A stretch of DNA of 64,000 nt from Apoderus coryli (GCA_911728435.2 OU452199.1:42605253-42669252), one strand, 5' to 3'; shown: positions 20,514-32,313, numbered from the stretch's first letter. Program-made: numbers and translations. Notes: a model not told the origin generated them from the sequence alone.

Positions 20514-22277
20514 TTATAATAATAATAATAATAATAACTCTTTATTGTCTAACAGGTGACAACCCAATTACAAGACAAACTGCTATGAATATAATATTAT
20601 ATAGTAAATACAAATAATAATAATAAATTTACAAAAGTAATAAACTGAAGGTGACAGTAGCAAAAATACAATACAAACATATAGGATCGTATGGATATAT
20701 TTCACTGAGCAAGTACATGGAATCTATTGAATCATTTCCCTCAGAATATTCCTCAAATCACGCTTAAATCTGTTGGGATTCTCATTGAAGTAATTAATGC
20801 TAGTATAGATAGAATAAGTATTACAGAAATTACATGCTTCGAAGATGGGAGCTCGTGTTTCATAATTTGCGTGCACCGGAGGTACTCTGAAGAGATAGGC
20901 ACTTCTCGAATTGAACTGCGGAATATTAAACCGCAACATCTCCAACAATTGCGAAGAGTCTATAAGACCATTAATCAGACCAAATATAAAACACTGAGAG
21001 GAAAAATGCCTACGCATCTCCAGCGATTGAAAATCAAATCTTTCCAATAGCAGACGATGGTCGTATCCCCGGGCAGGAAACCGACCATCAATCTTGAAGG
21101 CTAGTCGATTGAGGAATTTTCGTTGAACATTTTCGAGAGAGTTAACATAAACTCCATATATTGGAGACCAAGCAATGGCAGCATATTCAAGCCTTGATCT
21201 TACCATTGCGTTGTACAACACTATAAGACAATCAGTATTGTTAAATGAGTTCGTAGTTCTAAAAATGAATCCCAGACATTTGAGCGCCCTTTTCTTTGTT
21301 TCGGAAACATGATAATTAAAAGTTAATTCACTATCAATGAACACACCAAGATCTTTAATAACAGTGCATTTATCAAGAGCAGCGCCAGAAAGTCTGTAAT
21401 TGTAAGAAACAGTGCGGCGTCTTCTTGTGTATGTTATATATTTGCATTTATCGACGTTTAAATAAAGCTTATTGATAGTACACCAATCCTCAAGCATATT
21501 CAGATCTCTCTGTAGTACATCACTGTCATCTTCGGAGTGAACAGCTCTGAATAGTTTAAGATCATCTGCGAAAAGTAAATAATTGCTGTCATTAACGAAT
21601 ATTGCAAATAACAGGGGGGCTAGGTTACTACCTTGGGGAGCGCCACTTGTGGCCAAGTAAGAATGAGACTTAAAACCACTGTATTGCACGAAGTGCATAC
21701 GTCGATTCAAATATGATTCAAAAAATGAAATTAAAGACTCCTGGAAGCCAAAGTGAAGCATCTTTCGTAGTAGTATATTATGGTCTATTTTATCGAATGC
21801 TTTAGAGAAGTCTGTATAGATTATATCGACCTGAAGACCCTTGCCCATTATAGGATACACTTGTTGTAGGAAAGCCATAAGATTTGTGACAGTTGATGTC
21901 CTGTGGAAAAACCCGTGCTGCTGAGGTATTATACGATTCTTTATTTGGTTAAAGATCTTGTCATAAATAATCGATTCAAACACCTTTGCGAAATTTGATA
22001 AAATTGAAATGGGTCGATAGTTTTCTATCCTATTAATGTCCCCGGATTTATGCACAGGACATACACGTGCCGTCTTCCAGAGGTCTGGAAACGTTTGACC
22101 TTGTAGGGATATATTGAAAATAATGTGTAAAGGCTGAGCCAAAACATACGCACAGTCTTTTAGTATAAAAGCGGGGATTCTATCGACACCAGATGTCATT
22201 CTCGGTTTTAGTTTTTGTAGTGCTCGTCTAACCTCGTCCTCACTAATCAATCCAAGAGACACCAAGTCACCACCATG
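20514..22277 (-). pseudogene. CR1/Jockey-group LINE reverse transcriptase
   Basis: Long minus-strand RT frame (~515 codons) with the domain in order: ENYRPISILSNFAKVFES, QHGFFHRTSTVTNL, YTDFSKAFDKIDH, SGAPQGSNLAPLLFAIF and FADDLKLF. The thumb/C-terminal block SLENVQRKFLNRLAFK follows. About ten residues are missing between IFVND and SNYLLFADD compared with relatives, which probably kills activity. The endonuclease is missing (5' truncation). The 3' UTR carries GTCACCTGTTAGACAATAAAG and a TTA-repeat tail (20514-20538). The same 3' word occurs alone at 24076. Upstream the frame runs without a stop into a Ty3/gypsy fragment. Confidence 0.85.
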
Positions 22278-22480
22278 CCGGATCGGCATAGGAATTTTTC
22301 TAGCAGGATGAACCACGGGTACTGCATTTTCGTTTAATTCTATGTGATATGTATCCCTGAGACAGCCCAAACCACTAAAAATATCATTATTTTCTTGAAT
22401 AAGTCCTTCGTAATTTGTTACAGCATCTATTCTTTTTATAAGATTTAAATTTTGACAGCCTTCTAAACCTAGAATGTTAT
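22278..22480 (-). pseudogene. Ty3/gypsy pol fragment fused in frame to a LINE
   Basis: The minus-strand frame reads NLIKRIDAVTNYEGLIQENN, DIFSGLGCLRDTYHIEL and NENAVPVVHPARKIPMPIR. This is the linker between protease and RT of Ty3/gypsy pol (pattern F.GLG.L...YHI.L......PV.HP.R..P...R). Right after PIR the sequence changes to LINE RT with the frame kept. Only ~65 codons of the gypsy element are seen, so its RT was lost or lies outside. The fused ORF is a product of insertion, not a real gene. Confidence 0.7.
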
Positions 22481-23810
22481 TATGGCAACGAAAAATGTTC
22501 CCCGAATCTGAGTAATTCTAAATCAACATAACTTTTGCCAAAGAAGAGATGATAGACAGTAGCATAACTATACCGACTTTTAAATTCAAGCACCAAAACA
22601 AACTGAAATAAAATTTTAAATAGATTTCACACTTTTGGACACTTCTCACTTTTATTACCATTTATTATCCCATTCCTATCATTATTGTTATTGTTATCAT
22701 CATGGCACCATCACAAGAGAGTGCAAAAGCGAGAGAGAGAGAGAGAGAGTGATGTAGATTGTAATTTGCATTTATGTGTCAGACGTAAAGTTAATTAAAG
22801 TGTTTTAACTTTGGAATAAGTGCATTCTCGTGTAAGCCGTATGGCGCTTTGCTACGGTGATGCCTGCTAGAAAAGTGAATACGTCATCCCTCTAATATAA
22901 CCCACTTTTTGGATCCCCTATATAGTAGCGAAAAAAACTCAGTATGACGGATTCTGACAAGTTTTATAAAACAGAATGGTTTAGGTGTACATAGACGTAG
23001 AGATTTGTCTCGTAACATTTTTGGTATTAACGGAAATACCTAATAAACGTGATCTTATTTGATAACATCTTAGAATGTAAACATGACTATGACTTATTTA
23101 TTATTTAAAAATAAAATAGGTACCTAAAGTAGGATCGTTCAAATGCGTGTGAGGATCTCATACCTTAATGCTGGATGAGATTTTTTTTTAGAGTTGTATG
23201 TAGAAAGGCTATAATACACAAAAACCCATCTAACCTTTGTCATCAATGACCATATGAAGCTCTTTTTATTTTTCAAAACATTTACTCTTATCAAGTAGGA
23301 TACCTGATGCCTTCTCTGTATAGTTTTGATCCACATATTGACACTGAGTTATATAATTGCGAATTTATGAATCAAATTGCTTGTTTGACAATTTCGAGCC
23401 ACTGTCATGGACAGTGTGAATTAAATCTAGAGGAAAACCAGCTATCCTTTGCCATCCAGATGGATCTCTTCTTATTTTTTAACGAAAAACCATTTGCTCG
23501 TAGCACTTAATCGCGTTTTACTTACGTCTGGAAATTGTTTGTGCGAAATCTAGGGCTGGAATAATATGACAGTAGTGTGAGGGTTTTGTAGTAGAGATGC
23601 GGATCCGTCTTAATTATTGGGTGCACTGCATTTTAACAAAACGCGTCGCTCTTTCATGGAAATGAAATTAGAAAATGGAGTTTTAATGAAAGAAATTTCG
23701 CAGAGATATTATTCTGGCGCGACTGTCGAGACAAATTTTTGAGAGAATATACAGATCTATGCATACACAGAGGCTCTAAAAACTATAATACTTATAAAAC
23801 GTAGGTACGT
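22481..23810. other. Unassigned sequence with a GA microsatellite
   Basis: A (GA)n run lies at about 22730-22750. Short frames at 23139-23336 and 23307-23510 overlap on opposite strands and show no domain. No element ends found. Confidence 0.4.
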
Positions 23811-23814
23811 ATAT

Positions 23815-23965
23815 AGAACCACAGAAATCTTATATTATATATATATAAATATACTCTAGAATGATAATCCCGTAGTACAAAAATGTAACCAAAAGTGTAG
23901 AGCTGTCCATAATGCGCATGATCACCAGTAACTTATATTTCAACAGGACCGGCTTTGATTAAATG
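23815..23965. repeat. Dispersed repeat, inverted relative to 25285-25445
   Basis: Shares AGAAATCTTATATTATATAT, ACTCTAGAATG, CAAAAATGTAAC and CAGTAACTTAT with the reverse complement of 25285-25445. The pair brackets the THAP fragment, but the similarity stops at the repeat edges, so these look like two copies of a MITE or SINE rather than arms of one element. Confidence 0.55.
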
Positions 23966-24075
23966 TAATATTACTGTTATAGGTATATTTAAAATTAAAT
24001 TTTACCATTTGGTAACATTCAAATAAAAAATTGGAATAAAGGAATTTAAGAGATAAAAAATTACATTAAATATCT

Positions 24076-24112
24076 AAATACTTTATTGTCTAACAGGTAC
24101 AACCCAATAATC
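24076..24112 (-). repeat. Orphan LINE 3' end
   Basis: On the minus strand it reads GGGTTGTACCTGTTAGACAA then TAAAG, the same 3' UTR terminus as the LINE ending at 20514. No coding part is attached, so it is a severely truncated copy. Confidence 0.55.
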
Positions 24113-24240
24113 TAAGCAGAAACGAGAAATAAGTAAAAATTCTAATACTGGAAAATATGTTAAGGACTTGCGCATTCTAATTATTTATTTTATTATTATA
24201 TAATATTTGTTTGTTTATACAACCACCTTAGGCGTCTTAC

Positions 24241-24402
24241 CTCTCTACAGCCTTCAAAGAAGGGGTGCAAGAAACAGTGACTTCACAAATATTTTCCGTG
24301 TCCATGTAAACCACTTCCATATCATACGTACTACTTGCAATAGTATTTTGTGACAAAACATGGTTGGTAGAACTTTTATTCTCAGCAATTTCATGAAGGA
24401 TT
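24241..24402 (-). CDS. Possible exon next to the THAP fragment
   Basis: An open stretch (SSTNHVLSQNTIASSTYD, MEVVYMDTENICEVTVS) is bounded by a 3' splice-like TTAATTATAG and a strong donor AG/GTAAGA. It could be a downstream exon of the THAP fragment. However, joining it directly to that exon's putative donor would put a stop in frame, so either an intervening exon is missing or the link is wrong. I do not recognise a domain. Confidence 0.25.
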
Positions 24403-24554
24403 CTATAATTAAGTATATTCCAGTTTAACAACAGAATTCAAACGAACTTTGTATACCTACACAACGTAGGAAATATATTCTTGACATACATATCATGCAT
24501 TTTTAACAGACTGCTTTTAAGTAAACAGTGTCTTGATATCAAACGATTAAGAAT

Positions 24555-24763
24555 TTAACTTCCACTCTCATTTACATAATCTCTTCTTTTCAACAAAAGT
24601 TTGGGAACTGCATCGGATACGAGGGTGATCCTCTTGCCGTCTTCTCTACAAATGATCTCTTCTGCAGCGAAATGCTTACTGCATATGACATTCCCATCAC
24701 ATACATTTTCTGTACTAGGATCCCAATGCCCGCATCCAAACATCATGTCTTTTTTTTGTCAAG
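24555..24763 (-). pseudogene. THAP-domain fragment
   Basis: C-terminal half of a THAP zinc finger, a C2CH DNA-binding module found in host factors and in P-element transposases. The visible parts are KKRHDVWMRAL in one frame and, one base shifted, WDPSTENVC, VICSKHFAAEEI and LVSDAVPKLL. CSKHF gives the last Cys/His pair and AVP closes the domain. The shift between MRAL and WDPS breaks the protein. An AG acceptor-like site lies at 24764-24765 and a GTAAAT donor at 24571-24576, so it may derive from a spliced gene. The N-terminal C-x-x-C half is not found. Confidence 0.5.
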
Positions 24764-24849
24764 CTAAGAATGAGTATCATGTCAATGGTATCATATTGAC
24801 TCAAACTGAGACTGTTAGAAACCCGAAACAATAACTTACTGAAAATATT

Positions 24850-25284
24850 TAATACCAGGAATGAGACCTTCATTTTTACACCACAACACTATACACCTCA
24901 TTGTTTGTTAAATAAACGAACTAAAGCCAAAACAACAAATATTAAAAACAATTTTAATCACAAATATCTATAAACAATTAAAATATACCACGAATAAAAC
25001 CATAACTCAATTATAAAACCTATCTGAATTGTTGTGAAGCTGACAGATATTCCCACTACGAGAAACGTCATTTGCGAAAACAGCCGCTGTTGCGAAATCT
25101 CCTAAATTTAATAAGATTTGGAAAAAAATGTTTCGTTCATATTGCTGAAAACTAAACAGTATGCAATTTTACCGATAACATTTAATTATTTGATTTTGTC
25201 AAGCAGTTTCGTATGACGCAACATATGGATTTATTTATAAAACAGATATGTCGCATAAATTGCGTAAGGCGAACGACAAAATAG
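24850..25284. other. Unassigned AT-rich sequence upstream of the THAP fragment
   Basis: No first THAP exon, promoter motif or repeat terminus could be recognised here. Confidence 0.4.
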
Positions 25285-25445
25285 TTTTAAATATGGCAGC
25301 TCTGTACTGAAAATAAGTTACTGAGGAGCATGCGTAGTTCGTGAAAACTCTGCATACCCGTTACATTTTTTGGTATTCGGCTGGATTTAATTAGCATTCT
25401 AGAGTACATATATAATATAAGATTTCTATGTATAGAACCCACTCC
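25285..25445. repeat. Dispersed repeat, inverted partner of 23815-23965
   Basis: Reverse-complement copy of the repeat at 23815-23965, about 150 bp, with several small indels. The 67-codon frame across it is accidental. Confidence 0.55.
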
Positions 25446-26983
25446 AACATAACCCAGGAAAAAATCTGATGTTTTCAGAATATTAGACAAAATTAATTGA
25501 TGCCTATTTTTATAAGATGACAGTACAGTAATTAGCGACCAGCCTGTAACATAATGGGTGAATCTGTCGAGATAATTGATTTTTCTAAGATATTCTTAAA
25601 CTATCATCAAAGTGTTTTAAGTGTATGTCTATTCAGGTGACGAAATGACCTCCTTTGAACCAAAAAAATTATTTATTCAAAAATAGTAGAAGATAGTTTA
25701 TAGGAAAAATTGACAATTACTTTAGAGCCTGCAAACGTTTTGACATAAAAATTAAATATGTCAAAAACAGATTTTAGAAAAGGACTAGCGACACAAAAGT
25801 CTGTCTAGAAGCAGAATATAATAGAATTATGTAAAATCCAAAAATGTTTCCGAGAAATCGATCGCTGCTCCACACACACTGTATATACTTTCATTATCCT
25901 ATACCACATGGAGAGTGTTTGGTCTCGAACATACAAAGGTTTAGATTTAACTTTCCGGTAGTCGCGTCAAACTTTACAACGTTAGTAGTCGCAAAATCAA
26001 ATTCATTCGTGACAGATTCAGCATCATAGACCTCACGGGCATCTGCATTTACGGCTTCATCCATCAACAGCTTAAGCTGTTCCTGTTCACCTTCCCAAGA
26101 ACTCATTTTGAAGCTCTTTACTTATAATAATTAACGTTAAAAAAAAACAAACGCGGATAGTCGCGCCGGTGTACGAGACCGAATGACGTCGTAACTACCA
26201 GAAAGCAAGCCTAATGAATACGGAATTGTAACTGCTATCATAAGACACAAATTAATGAAGCTAGGCAGCGCGAGCGCTGCCCCAGTCCAAGTGTAATGAA
26301 TTGGCACAATAAAATCACCTGAGTCGGTCATGAGAATTATGGTAATAAACCAAACTTCTTATCCACAGTTTTACGAAAATAAAAAGATTGTCTCTTTATT
26401 TTTACGCTATACGCTACATAAGAGAAAAATAAATTTATAGCTGTTATTATGGAAACCTAATGATGCGAAAGCGAAATTAAGTACCTAAATTTAGTCGTAG
26501 ATTTTTTTTTTTTTTTCTTTTCTTACAATGTTTGTCGCCTTTTCTTGTGCATCTTTTTTATTCCCTATTTTCTTCTAACTGTTCGCGCTGTGTGTCGTTT
26601 TCTGGTTCTTACACCTTAAATCTCCTAGCTATTATTTATTCTCAAGAAAACCATCTTTTTGCATAAAGTAATTTAGTAGAGCGGCGTGTGCCGGCTTAAA
26701 TGAAACAGGGACGTTACACTAATGTTCAAATTAGTTTGCTAAGTGCGGTGACGGAAATATGAGCTAATTATTCCAAATATAACGAAAAGAAATTGTTACA
26801 TTCATCTAAGATATACACAAGCACCGAAGCTCTCCATAGAGTTTTGCGAGGATCATTCAGCATTTCATGTTGTTGTTCAATAAGATTTTATAAACATAAC
26901 CTATAATTCAGTCCGAGGAGTAATCCGCGAATTATTATTCCTTTCTTCACGAAGGTGTTCAGGTCGACGAAGTATCTTGCTCA
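25446..26983. other. Unassigned sequence
   Basis: A minus-strand frame at 25894-26106 begins MSSWEGEQEQLKLLMDEAV. Its acidic, helical start recalls N-termini of some transposases, but no second motif supports that. A poly-T tract lies near 26503-26517. No element ends found. Confidence 0.35.
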
Positions 26984-28018
26984 TTCTTCTTCTTCTTACG
27001 ACGCCGTCTCCCTACGAAGGTTGGCGATCCAAATGGCTATTGTCCCACGAGAAACCGCAACTCTGAAAATTTCAATAGACGTCTGTCCGAGCTATCTGCG
27101 CAAGTCTCTCAACCATGAATTCCATCTACGGCCGACCGACCGCGTTCCTTCGATCTTCCCCTCTATTATCAGGCGGAGAATCTCATATCGCTCGCCCCTC
27201 ATGATATGTCCCAGGTATTGCAGCTTTCTCTCCTTGATTGTCGTGAGGAGTTCTTTATGTTTACCCATTTGCTGTAAGACCTCTATATTCTCTAGGAAAA
27301 TCGCAGCATTCGCCTGTAGGCGTGCATTTCGAACGCATCGATTCTCTTTTCTGTGGTCGCATCCATGGTCCAACTCTCGCATCCGTACAAAAGAACAGGA
27401 AAGATGTAACAGCGAAGTATTCTGGTCCGGAGTTCCAGGCTGAGGTTTCGGTTTGCTAGAAGTGTCCTCATGCTGTTCAGAGTTTTCCGCGCTTGTTCAA
27501 TTCTTGATCTGATTTCGAGTTTTGGATTGCATGGCTGGTTGACCAGCGTGCCCAGGTATCTTAGAGATGAAACCTGTTCAATAATCTCTCCATGGAGTCT
27601 TAGGGTGGCGTTTCTCTGTGTTTTTGAGAGTTTGGTATTGGACGCATTCATATAAAGGCCGAATTGCTCGCTGTATTCCAATAAGGTCTATAAGAGATTG
27701 AAGTTCTGGTAGGCTACCGGCTATTACCACGGTATCATCTGCGTAACGAAGATTATTAATTATGTTTCCGTTGATCTTCATGCCTGCAGTTGTATTCTCG
27801 AGAGCTTCGTTGAACACCGCCTCAAAGTAGAGGTTAAACAGCAAGGGAGACAATACACATCCTTGTCGCACGGCTCGTCTTATTGCTATCTCCTCTGATG
27901 TGGACCCTTTGATTTTGATTGTTGCTGTTTGATGCCAGTAAAGTCTGCTTATGATCTTTAGATCTTGTGCGTCGATCCCGGTAGATTTTAGGATGTTGAT
28001 CATTAAGGCTGTTAAAAA
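26984..28018 (-). pseudogene. RTE-type LINE, RT 3' portion (copy 1)
   Basis: 5'-truncated RTE-clade LINE on the minus strand. Blocks seen: LKSTGIDAQDLKIISRLYW, AVRQGCVLSPLLFNLYF, NLRYADDTVVIAG, RYLGTLVNQPCN, DAFEMHAYRRMLRFS, RKLQYLGHIMRGERYE and LIIEGKIEGTRSVGRRWNSWL. The YADD box is intact, but the frame shifts at least twice (near 27680 and 27380). The element ends in a GAA-repeat tail (26984-26997 on the plus strand as TTC repeats), shared with copies at 40577 and 62737. RTE elements encode one endonuclease-RT protein; the endonuclease is absent here. Confidence 0.8.
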
Positions 28019-29000
28019 TTGCACCACAATCTTAATCATGCTCATGGTAAGAGTCCATTTCCCAATGTTTGACATTTTCTGGCTTAAAGGTATCAATATT
28101 GGCACTTTCTAAATTTATTTTGCATTTTTATAAAACTTAAATCAAGAACAATAAATAGGCTTGCGAGAAATTTAAAATTACCTCTGTGTGTCTAATGCAG
28201 TCAAGGGTTAAAGTAATTTTGTTAAGAAAGCGATTCTCTACCAGACCTAAAAACTTTTGAAAAAACTAACAGTTTTACTGTGTGAACTTTTTTACAAACC
28301 CCCTCATAAGGAACAAGAAACCTTAAACGAAACTCAACTTTAATAGAGTGCGAATACCCCGCACCACCCTCAATAAAGCCAAAAAGAAAAACTCCATCAA
28401 ACATGATGGCAGTTGAAAAAGATTCAAACTGCAGCAATTTGGCGGTGTGAGGATTCGCGATTGCCTTATTTCCACTCTTATTGAAAGTACAACTGGAAAT
28501 AGCACACAACCAAAATCCGCCTTCCTTTAGGGGTAGTAGAAGGGAGACTGACTGACTTCTTTTATTATTAGTTTATTTTTTTTTTTTTAGGAAAATATTG
28601 CAGGATATTTTTCTCAATTTCAGTTTGTATTATACATCGAGAATGGAACAACTTTTCGCTTTGTGGCTCGAGAAAGTATATAAAATGGAGAAGTTTTTAA
28701 ATCAAAATGTGTAAGAAGTCAATTAGAAGTCGATGGCAAGTTTTTCCCTTTGCTTGTTTTGTGCTGGAAATATAGCGAATAGCGAGTATACATATACCGA
28801 GTGGTTCAGTTTAGAAACCGTGAAAAAAGCAGATAGAGAACCGCAAAATAATATCAGTTTGTCTTACAAAGATAAAGGGTGGCAAAATTTGTACAATTTT
28901 TTTTTAAATTTATTAATAATTTTAAAACTACTTTAGATATTTAAATAAAATTTGGCAGGTTTGGATAGATAGTTTAAATACATCTTTTTACGTAAAAAGT
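28019..29000. other. Unassigned sequence
   Basis: Minus-strand frames at 28222-28509 and a plus frame at 28733-28936 show no domain I know. No repeat partner seen for the 28200-28550 block. Confidence 0.4.
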
Positions 29001-29016
29001 ATTGTTTTACTTCCAC

Positions 29017-29076
29017 CAGTGGAGTGCGTACAGACACATTTTTGGGCAATTTTAATGAAAAAATGGTACCCCACTG
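29017..29076. repeat. CAGTGG...CCACTG short inverted module
   Basis: The module begins CAGTGGAGTGCGTAC and ends GGTACCCCACTG, an imperfect inverted pair. The same layout (CAGTGGCGCGCAT ... GGTACGCCACTG) occurs inside the foldback arms at 18659-18719. It may be a small mobile unit or a shared fragment of one family. Confidence 0.4.
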
Positions 29077-29079
29077 TTT

Positions 29080-29835
29080 ATTTTTAAGTAAAAATTATTT
29101 ATGGGATTCTTGTTCAATTTGCAACAAAAAAAAAGGCTGTACACTTTTTTTCGTTTGACACATCGTTTGTCAGTAAAAAATTAAAATTCTTTAAGCACCT
29201 GGAATTCAAACAAATTGAAATCTGTCCTAGCGTAGGCCCTTAAAAAAAAACTACTACTGTCAATATTTTTTATTTTATTATGACAGTTCATTGAATTGTA
29301 TCAGATAATTTAATTTTGAGTTAATGTAACTTTAGCCTGGGTGTTAATAAAGAACGGAACAGAAAGATATAATATTCAGAATAAAAGGATACTTCGTATT
29401 TTTGATAACACTCAGTAGATTATGAGAGTTCTTGCTCACTTCTTATGGGAAATTGCTAAGGTCCAAATTCCCCATTTTGGATCAAAAGTGGTAGGGGGAG
29501 ATTGGGATTTCCCAGTCGTTTTGTGGTAGTTTTATCTATGAAAAAAGTCATTGAGGGTTGCAAAAAAAAATAACGTTTTTCCTACAAATAATGGTTAGTT
29601 AAGTCGTTGCGGCATGTCAACAAATAATTTCATCAAAGTGTACTATTTTATATGATTGTACACTTATCTTCCGGTATATATTCTTTTTCAATTTCCATTC
29701 TGTCTTATACAGTAATATTTTTGCACATTTTTGGAAATTATTGTATTTACGTTGTTTTACTATAGACAGTATAGTACATGTTAATTATTATGACAGATGG
29801 ATTTATATATGATAATATACATATACATATATAAT
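29080..29835. other. Unassigned sequence with a dispersed repeat
   Basis: Bases ~29505-29565 (GGATTTCCCAGTCG.TTTGTGG, CTATGAAAAAAGTCATTGA) recur in reverse complement at ~54565-54625. Otherwise nothing is recognised. Confidence 0.45.
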
Positions 29836-30790
29836 ATGATAATATACAGGGTGTTCCATTTGGAAAAACAAAGTAACTTCAATGTTAACTAGTTAATCAT
29901 ACTACAGGAATTTGTGACCACCCTGTAACTAAACGGATTAATTGCTCTCCTGAAAATAATGTCATAAGATCTCCTTAACCTACTGGTAAATTTTCAAGAT
30001 GCTACCTGTTGAGAAGACAAAATTATGAATTTTTTTATCAAAGGCCTATTTCTGACAAAAAAAAAAAATTAACTTAAAAATTATTTTATTTATTTCAAAA
30101 ACTGTTGAAGATAGTCATAGGCAAGTGTCTAAACAACAAAATATTCCAAAATGAAGAGGGTATTCAAAAATATGATAATATACAGAGTGTTCCATTTGGA
30201 AAAACAAAGCAACTTCAATGTTATCTAGTTGATCATAGTACAGGAATCGTGACCACCCTCTAACTAAATGGATCAATTGCTCTCCTAAAAATAGTGTCAT
30301 AAGATCTTTTTAACCTAGTGGTAAAGTTTCAAGATCCTATCTGTTCAGAATACAAAATTATTATTTTTTATCGAAGACCTATTTCTAACAAAAAAAACAA
30401 CAAAATTCTTTTATTTATTTCAAAAACCGTTGAAGATAGTTATAGGCAAGTCTCTAAATAACAGAATTTTCAAAAATGAAGAGAGGACCCAAAAATATGA
30501 TAATATACAGGGTGTAGCACTTGGAAAAACAAAATAACTTCAATGTTAACTAGTTGATAATACTACAGGAATTTGTGACCACCCTGTAACTAAACGGATC
30601 AATTGCTCTCCTGAGAATAGTGTATAAGATCTCTTTAACCTACTGGTAAATTTTCAAGATCCTATCTGTTTTGAAGACAAAATTATAATTTTTTTTATCG
30701 AAGACCTATTTCTGACAAAAAAAAATTAACAAAAAAATTATTTTATTTATTTCAAAAACAGTTAACGATAGACAAGTGTTTAAACAAAAT
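29836..30790. repeat. Tandem array of ~330-bp units headed by a CAGGGTG motif
   Basis: Three head-to-tail units start at about 29837, 30173 and 30498. Each begins TGATAATATACAG(G/A)GTGT and contains GTGACCACCCT, TAACTAAA(C/T)GGAT, CAATTGCTCTCCT and ATTTATTTCAAAAAC. The third unit is shorter at its end. Each unit carries a transposon-like terminus at its head, which is unusual for an ordinary satellite. No coding frame. Confidence 0.8.
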
Positions 30791-30811
30791 GTTCTCATTC
30801 CATATCTCATC

Positions 30812-30912
30812 GCCATACGTCAAATACCATACTTCGATGTCAAATGTCAAACACCATACTTCAACGTCAAATGTCAAACACCATACGTCATCACAAAATG
30901 TCAAAAGCGGTA
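30812..30912. repeat. 27-bp minisatellite, ~3.5 copies
   Basis: The unit CAAATGTCAAACACCATACT(TCAACGT) repeats with a 27-bp period between ~30815 and ~30912 with small changes. It has no spacer structure, so it is not a CRISPR-like array. Confidence 0.7.
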
Positions 30913-30999
30913 TCACCTTTCTACCGCAGTGTAGGGGTATCAGACATGGATGATCAAATATGGGGTGTCAGATATGAATATGGTGTTCTCGTGACTATA

Positions 31000-32055
31000 C
31001 AGGGTGTCCTAAAAAACATTCCCCACCCTTTGAGGGTAGAATCTATGACCAAAAATAAGACAAAAATCATTTATGTCAAAATTTCGAAAAATGTCTCCTT
31101 ATGAAATTGTGACCAATTTGAATATTAAAATGAAGTAATTTTCGAAAATAAAATCAAATGTTCAAATTCAAATTATTTATTAACTAAACACATAATAAAA
31201 CAAACACATTTCAATTTACAAAGGCAAGTGTTCGAAATCCTTACTATTTTATTCCATAATTGTTTTCTTCGTTTGTAATTTGTACTAAAACTCCATAAAT
31301 CATCTTCACTGGTGGGTAGGACAGGGTAAACCGCATTCCTCAGATAACCCCAAAGCCAAAAGTCTATTGGGTAGAGATCTGGGGACCTAGGATGCCAAGA
31401 AATAGGTCCTCCACGATCGATCCATTGGTTGACAAAACGTCGATTTAATATATCTCAAACATTTCGAGAATAACGGGCAGGAGCACCATCATGTTGAAAT
31501 ACAATATTTGGCCGCAAAAATTGGCAGAGTTCAGGCGTTTGGTATCCTAGGTAGAAACTGTGGTTCTATTATCCTATTTCCCAACAGACAAAGCCACACA
31601 TTTAAGCTCCAGCGTGCTTGCTTATGTGATTCTCTAATTTGGTGCTGATTTTCGTAATTCCAACAATGCAAGTTGTGCTGATTGAACACTGGTTAAAATG
31701 GGCTTCATCACTCTACAGTACTTGTTTAAAAATGTTTTCATTTGCGTCCAGGCAATGTAAAAAAAATCTACAAAATCATAAGCGCAACTCAGTATCCCCA
31801 GGATGCAATTCTGAATCGGCTTTATATGATAAGGATGAAGATTTTCTCTTGGCATGAATCGAATCTGTTTTTATCAGGGATGACCAGATTTAAATTATTA
31901 ATTTCAAGTGAAAGATTTGTCGAATTTCAATATTCAAAATGGTCATAATTTCATAATAAGACATTTTTCGAAAATTTGACATAAGTGATTTTTGTCTTAT
32001 TTTGGGTCGTAGATTTTACCCCCAAAGGGTGGGGAATGTTTTTTGGGACACCCTG
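31000..32055 (-). mobile_element. IS630/Tc1-type transposon with both TIRs and decayed transposase
   Basis: The ends CAGGGTGTCCTAAAAAACAT and the inverse of CAGGGTGTCCCAAAAAACAT are flanked by TA. The inverted repeats extend ~130 bp with few mismatches. The minus-strand transposase pieces are NLHPYHIKPIQ, SDEAHFNQ (first catalytic Asp), HQIRESHKQARWSLNVW, IVFQHDGAPARYSRNV (second), and WIDRGGPISWHPRSPDLYPI then DFWLWGYL (third). Stops and frameshifts separate them and the N-terminal DNA-binding domain is missing, so the 1.06-kb copy is non-autonomous. Its TIRs resemble the CAGGGTG ends of several MITEs nearby. Confidence 0.8.
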
Positions 32056-32074
32056 TATATTATAGTGTTAGGCA

Positions 32075-32313
32075 TTATTTCCACAAGCATTCACAAAATA
32101 TTAGATGGACATTTAGCTCTGAGGAATCTGTCGAAAGCTGAAAAAGATGCATTTGCCAATTACAGATTACAATGCCACTGCACTGGTTCAAAAGACGTGA
32201 ATAAGATTGTAAAAGATGACGAATCATGGGTCTATGCGTATCAGCCGGATCTGTATGTTCCACCTCTTTCAAACAAATTCGAGGAGCTTCAGGACGTGAC
32301 AATTTTGCTTTAA
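32075..32313 (+). pseudogene. mariner transposase relic, N-terminal/first catalytic region
   Basis: The frame reads DGHLALRNLSKAEKDAF, then SKDVNKIVKDDESWVYAYQP. This matches mariner-family transposases, where 'HLALRK...RWVP..LS..QK' leads to 'ASKDV..IVTGDESW.YAY.PE' with the first catalytic Asp in GDE. Here the G is D (KDDES) and the segment in between is shortened. After YQPD the family resemblance fades. It abuts the right end of the TIR-bounded element. Confidence 0.6.

Noticed and set aside
22278..22370. N-terminus of a genuine 548-residue protein
   Set aside because: The first ~31 residues are gypsy pol and the rest LINE RT; the start codon is inside the gypsy part.
30812..30912. CRISPR-like short repeats
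   Set aside because: Contiguous 27-bp tandem repeats without unique spacers.
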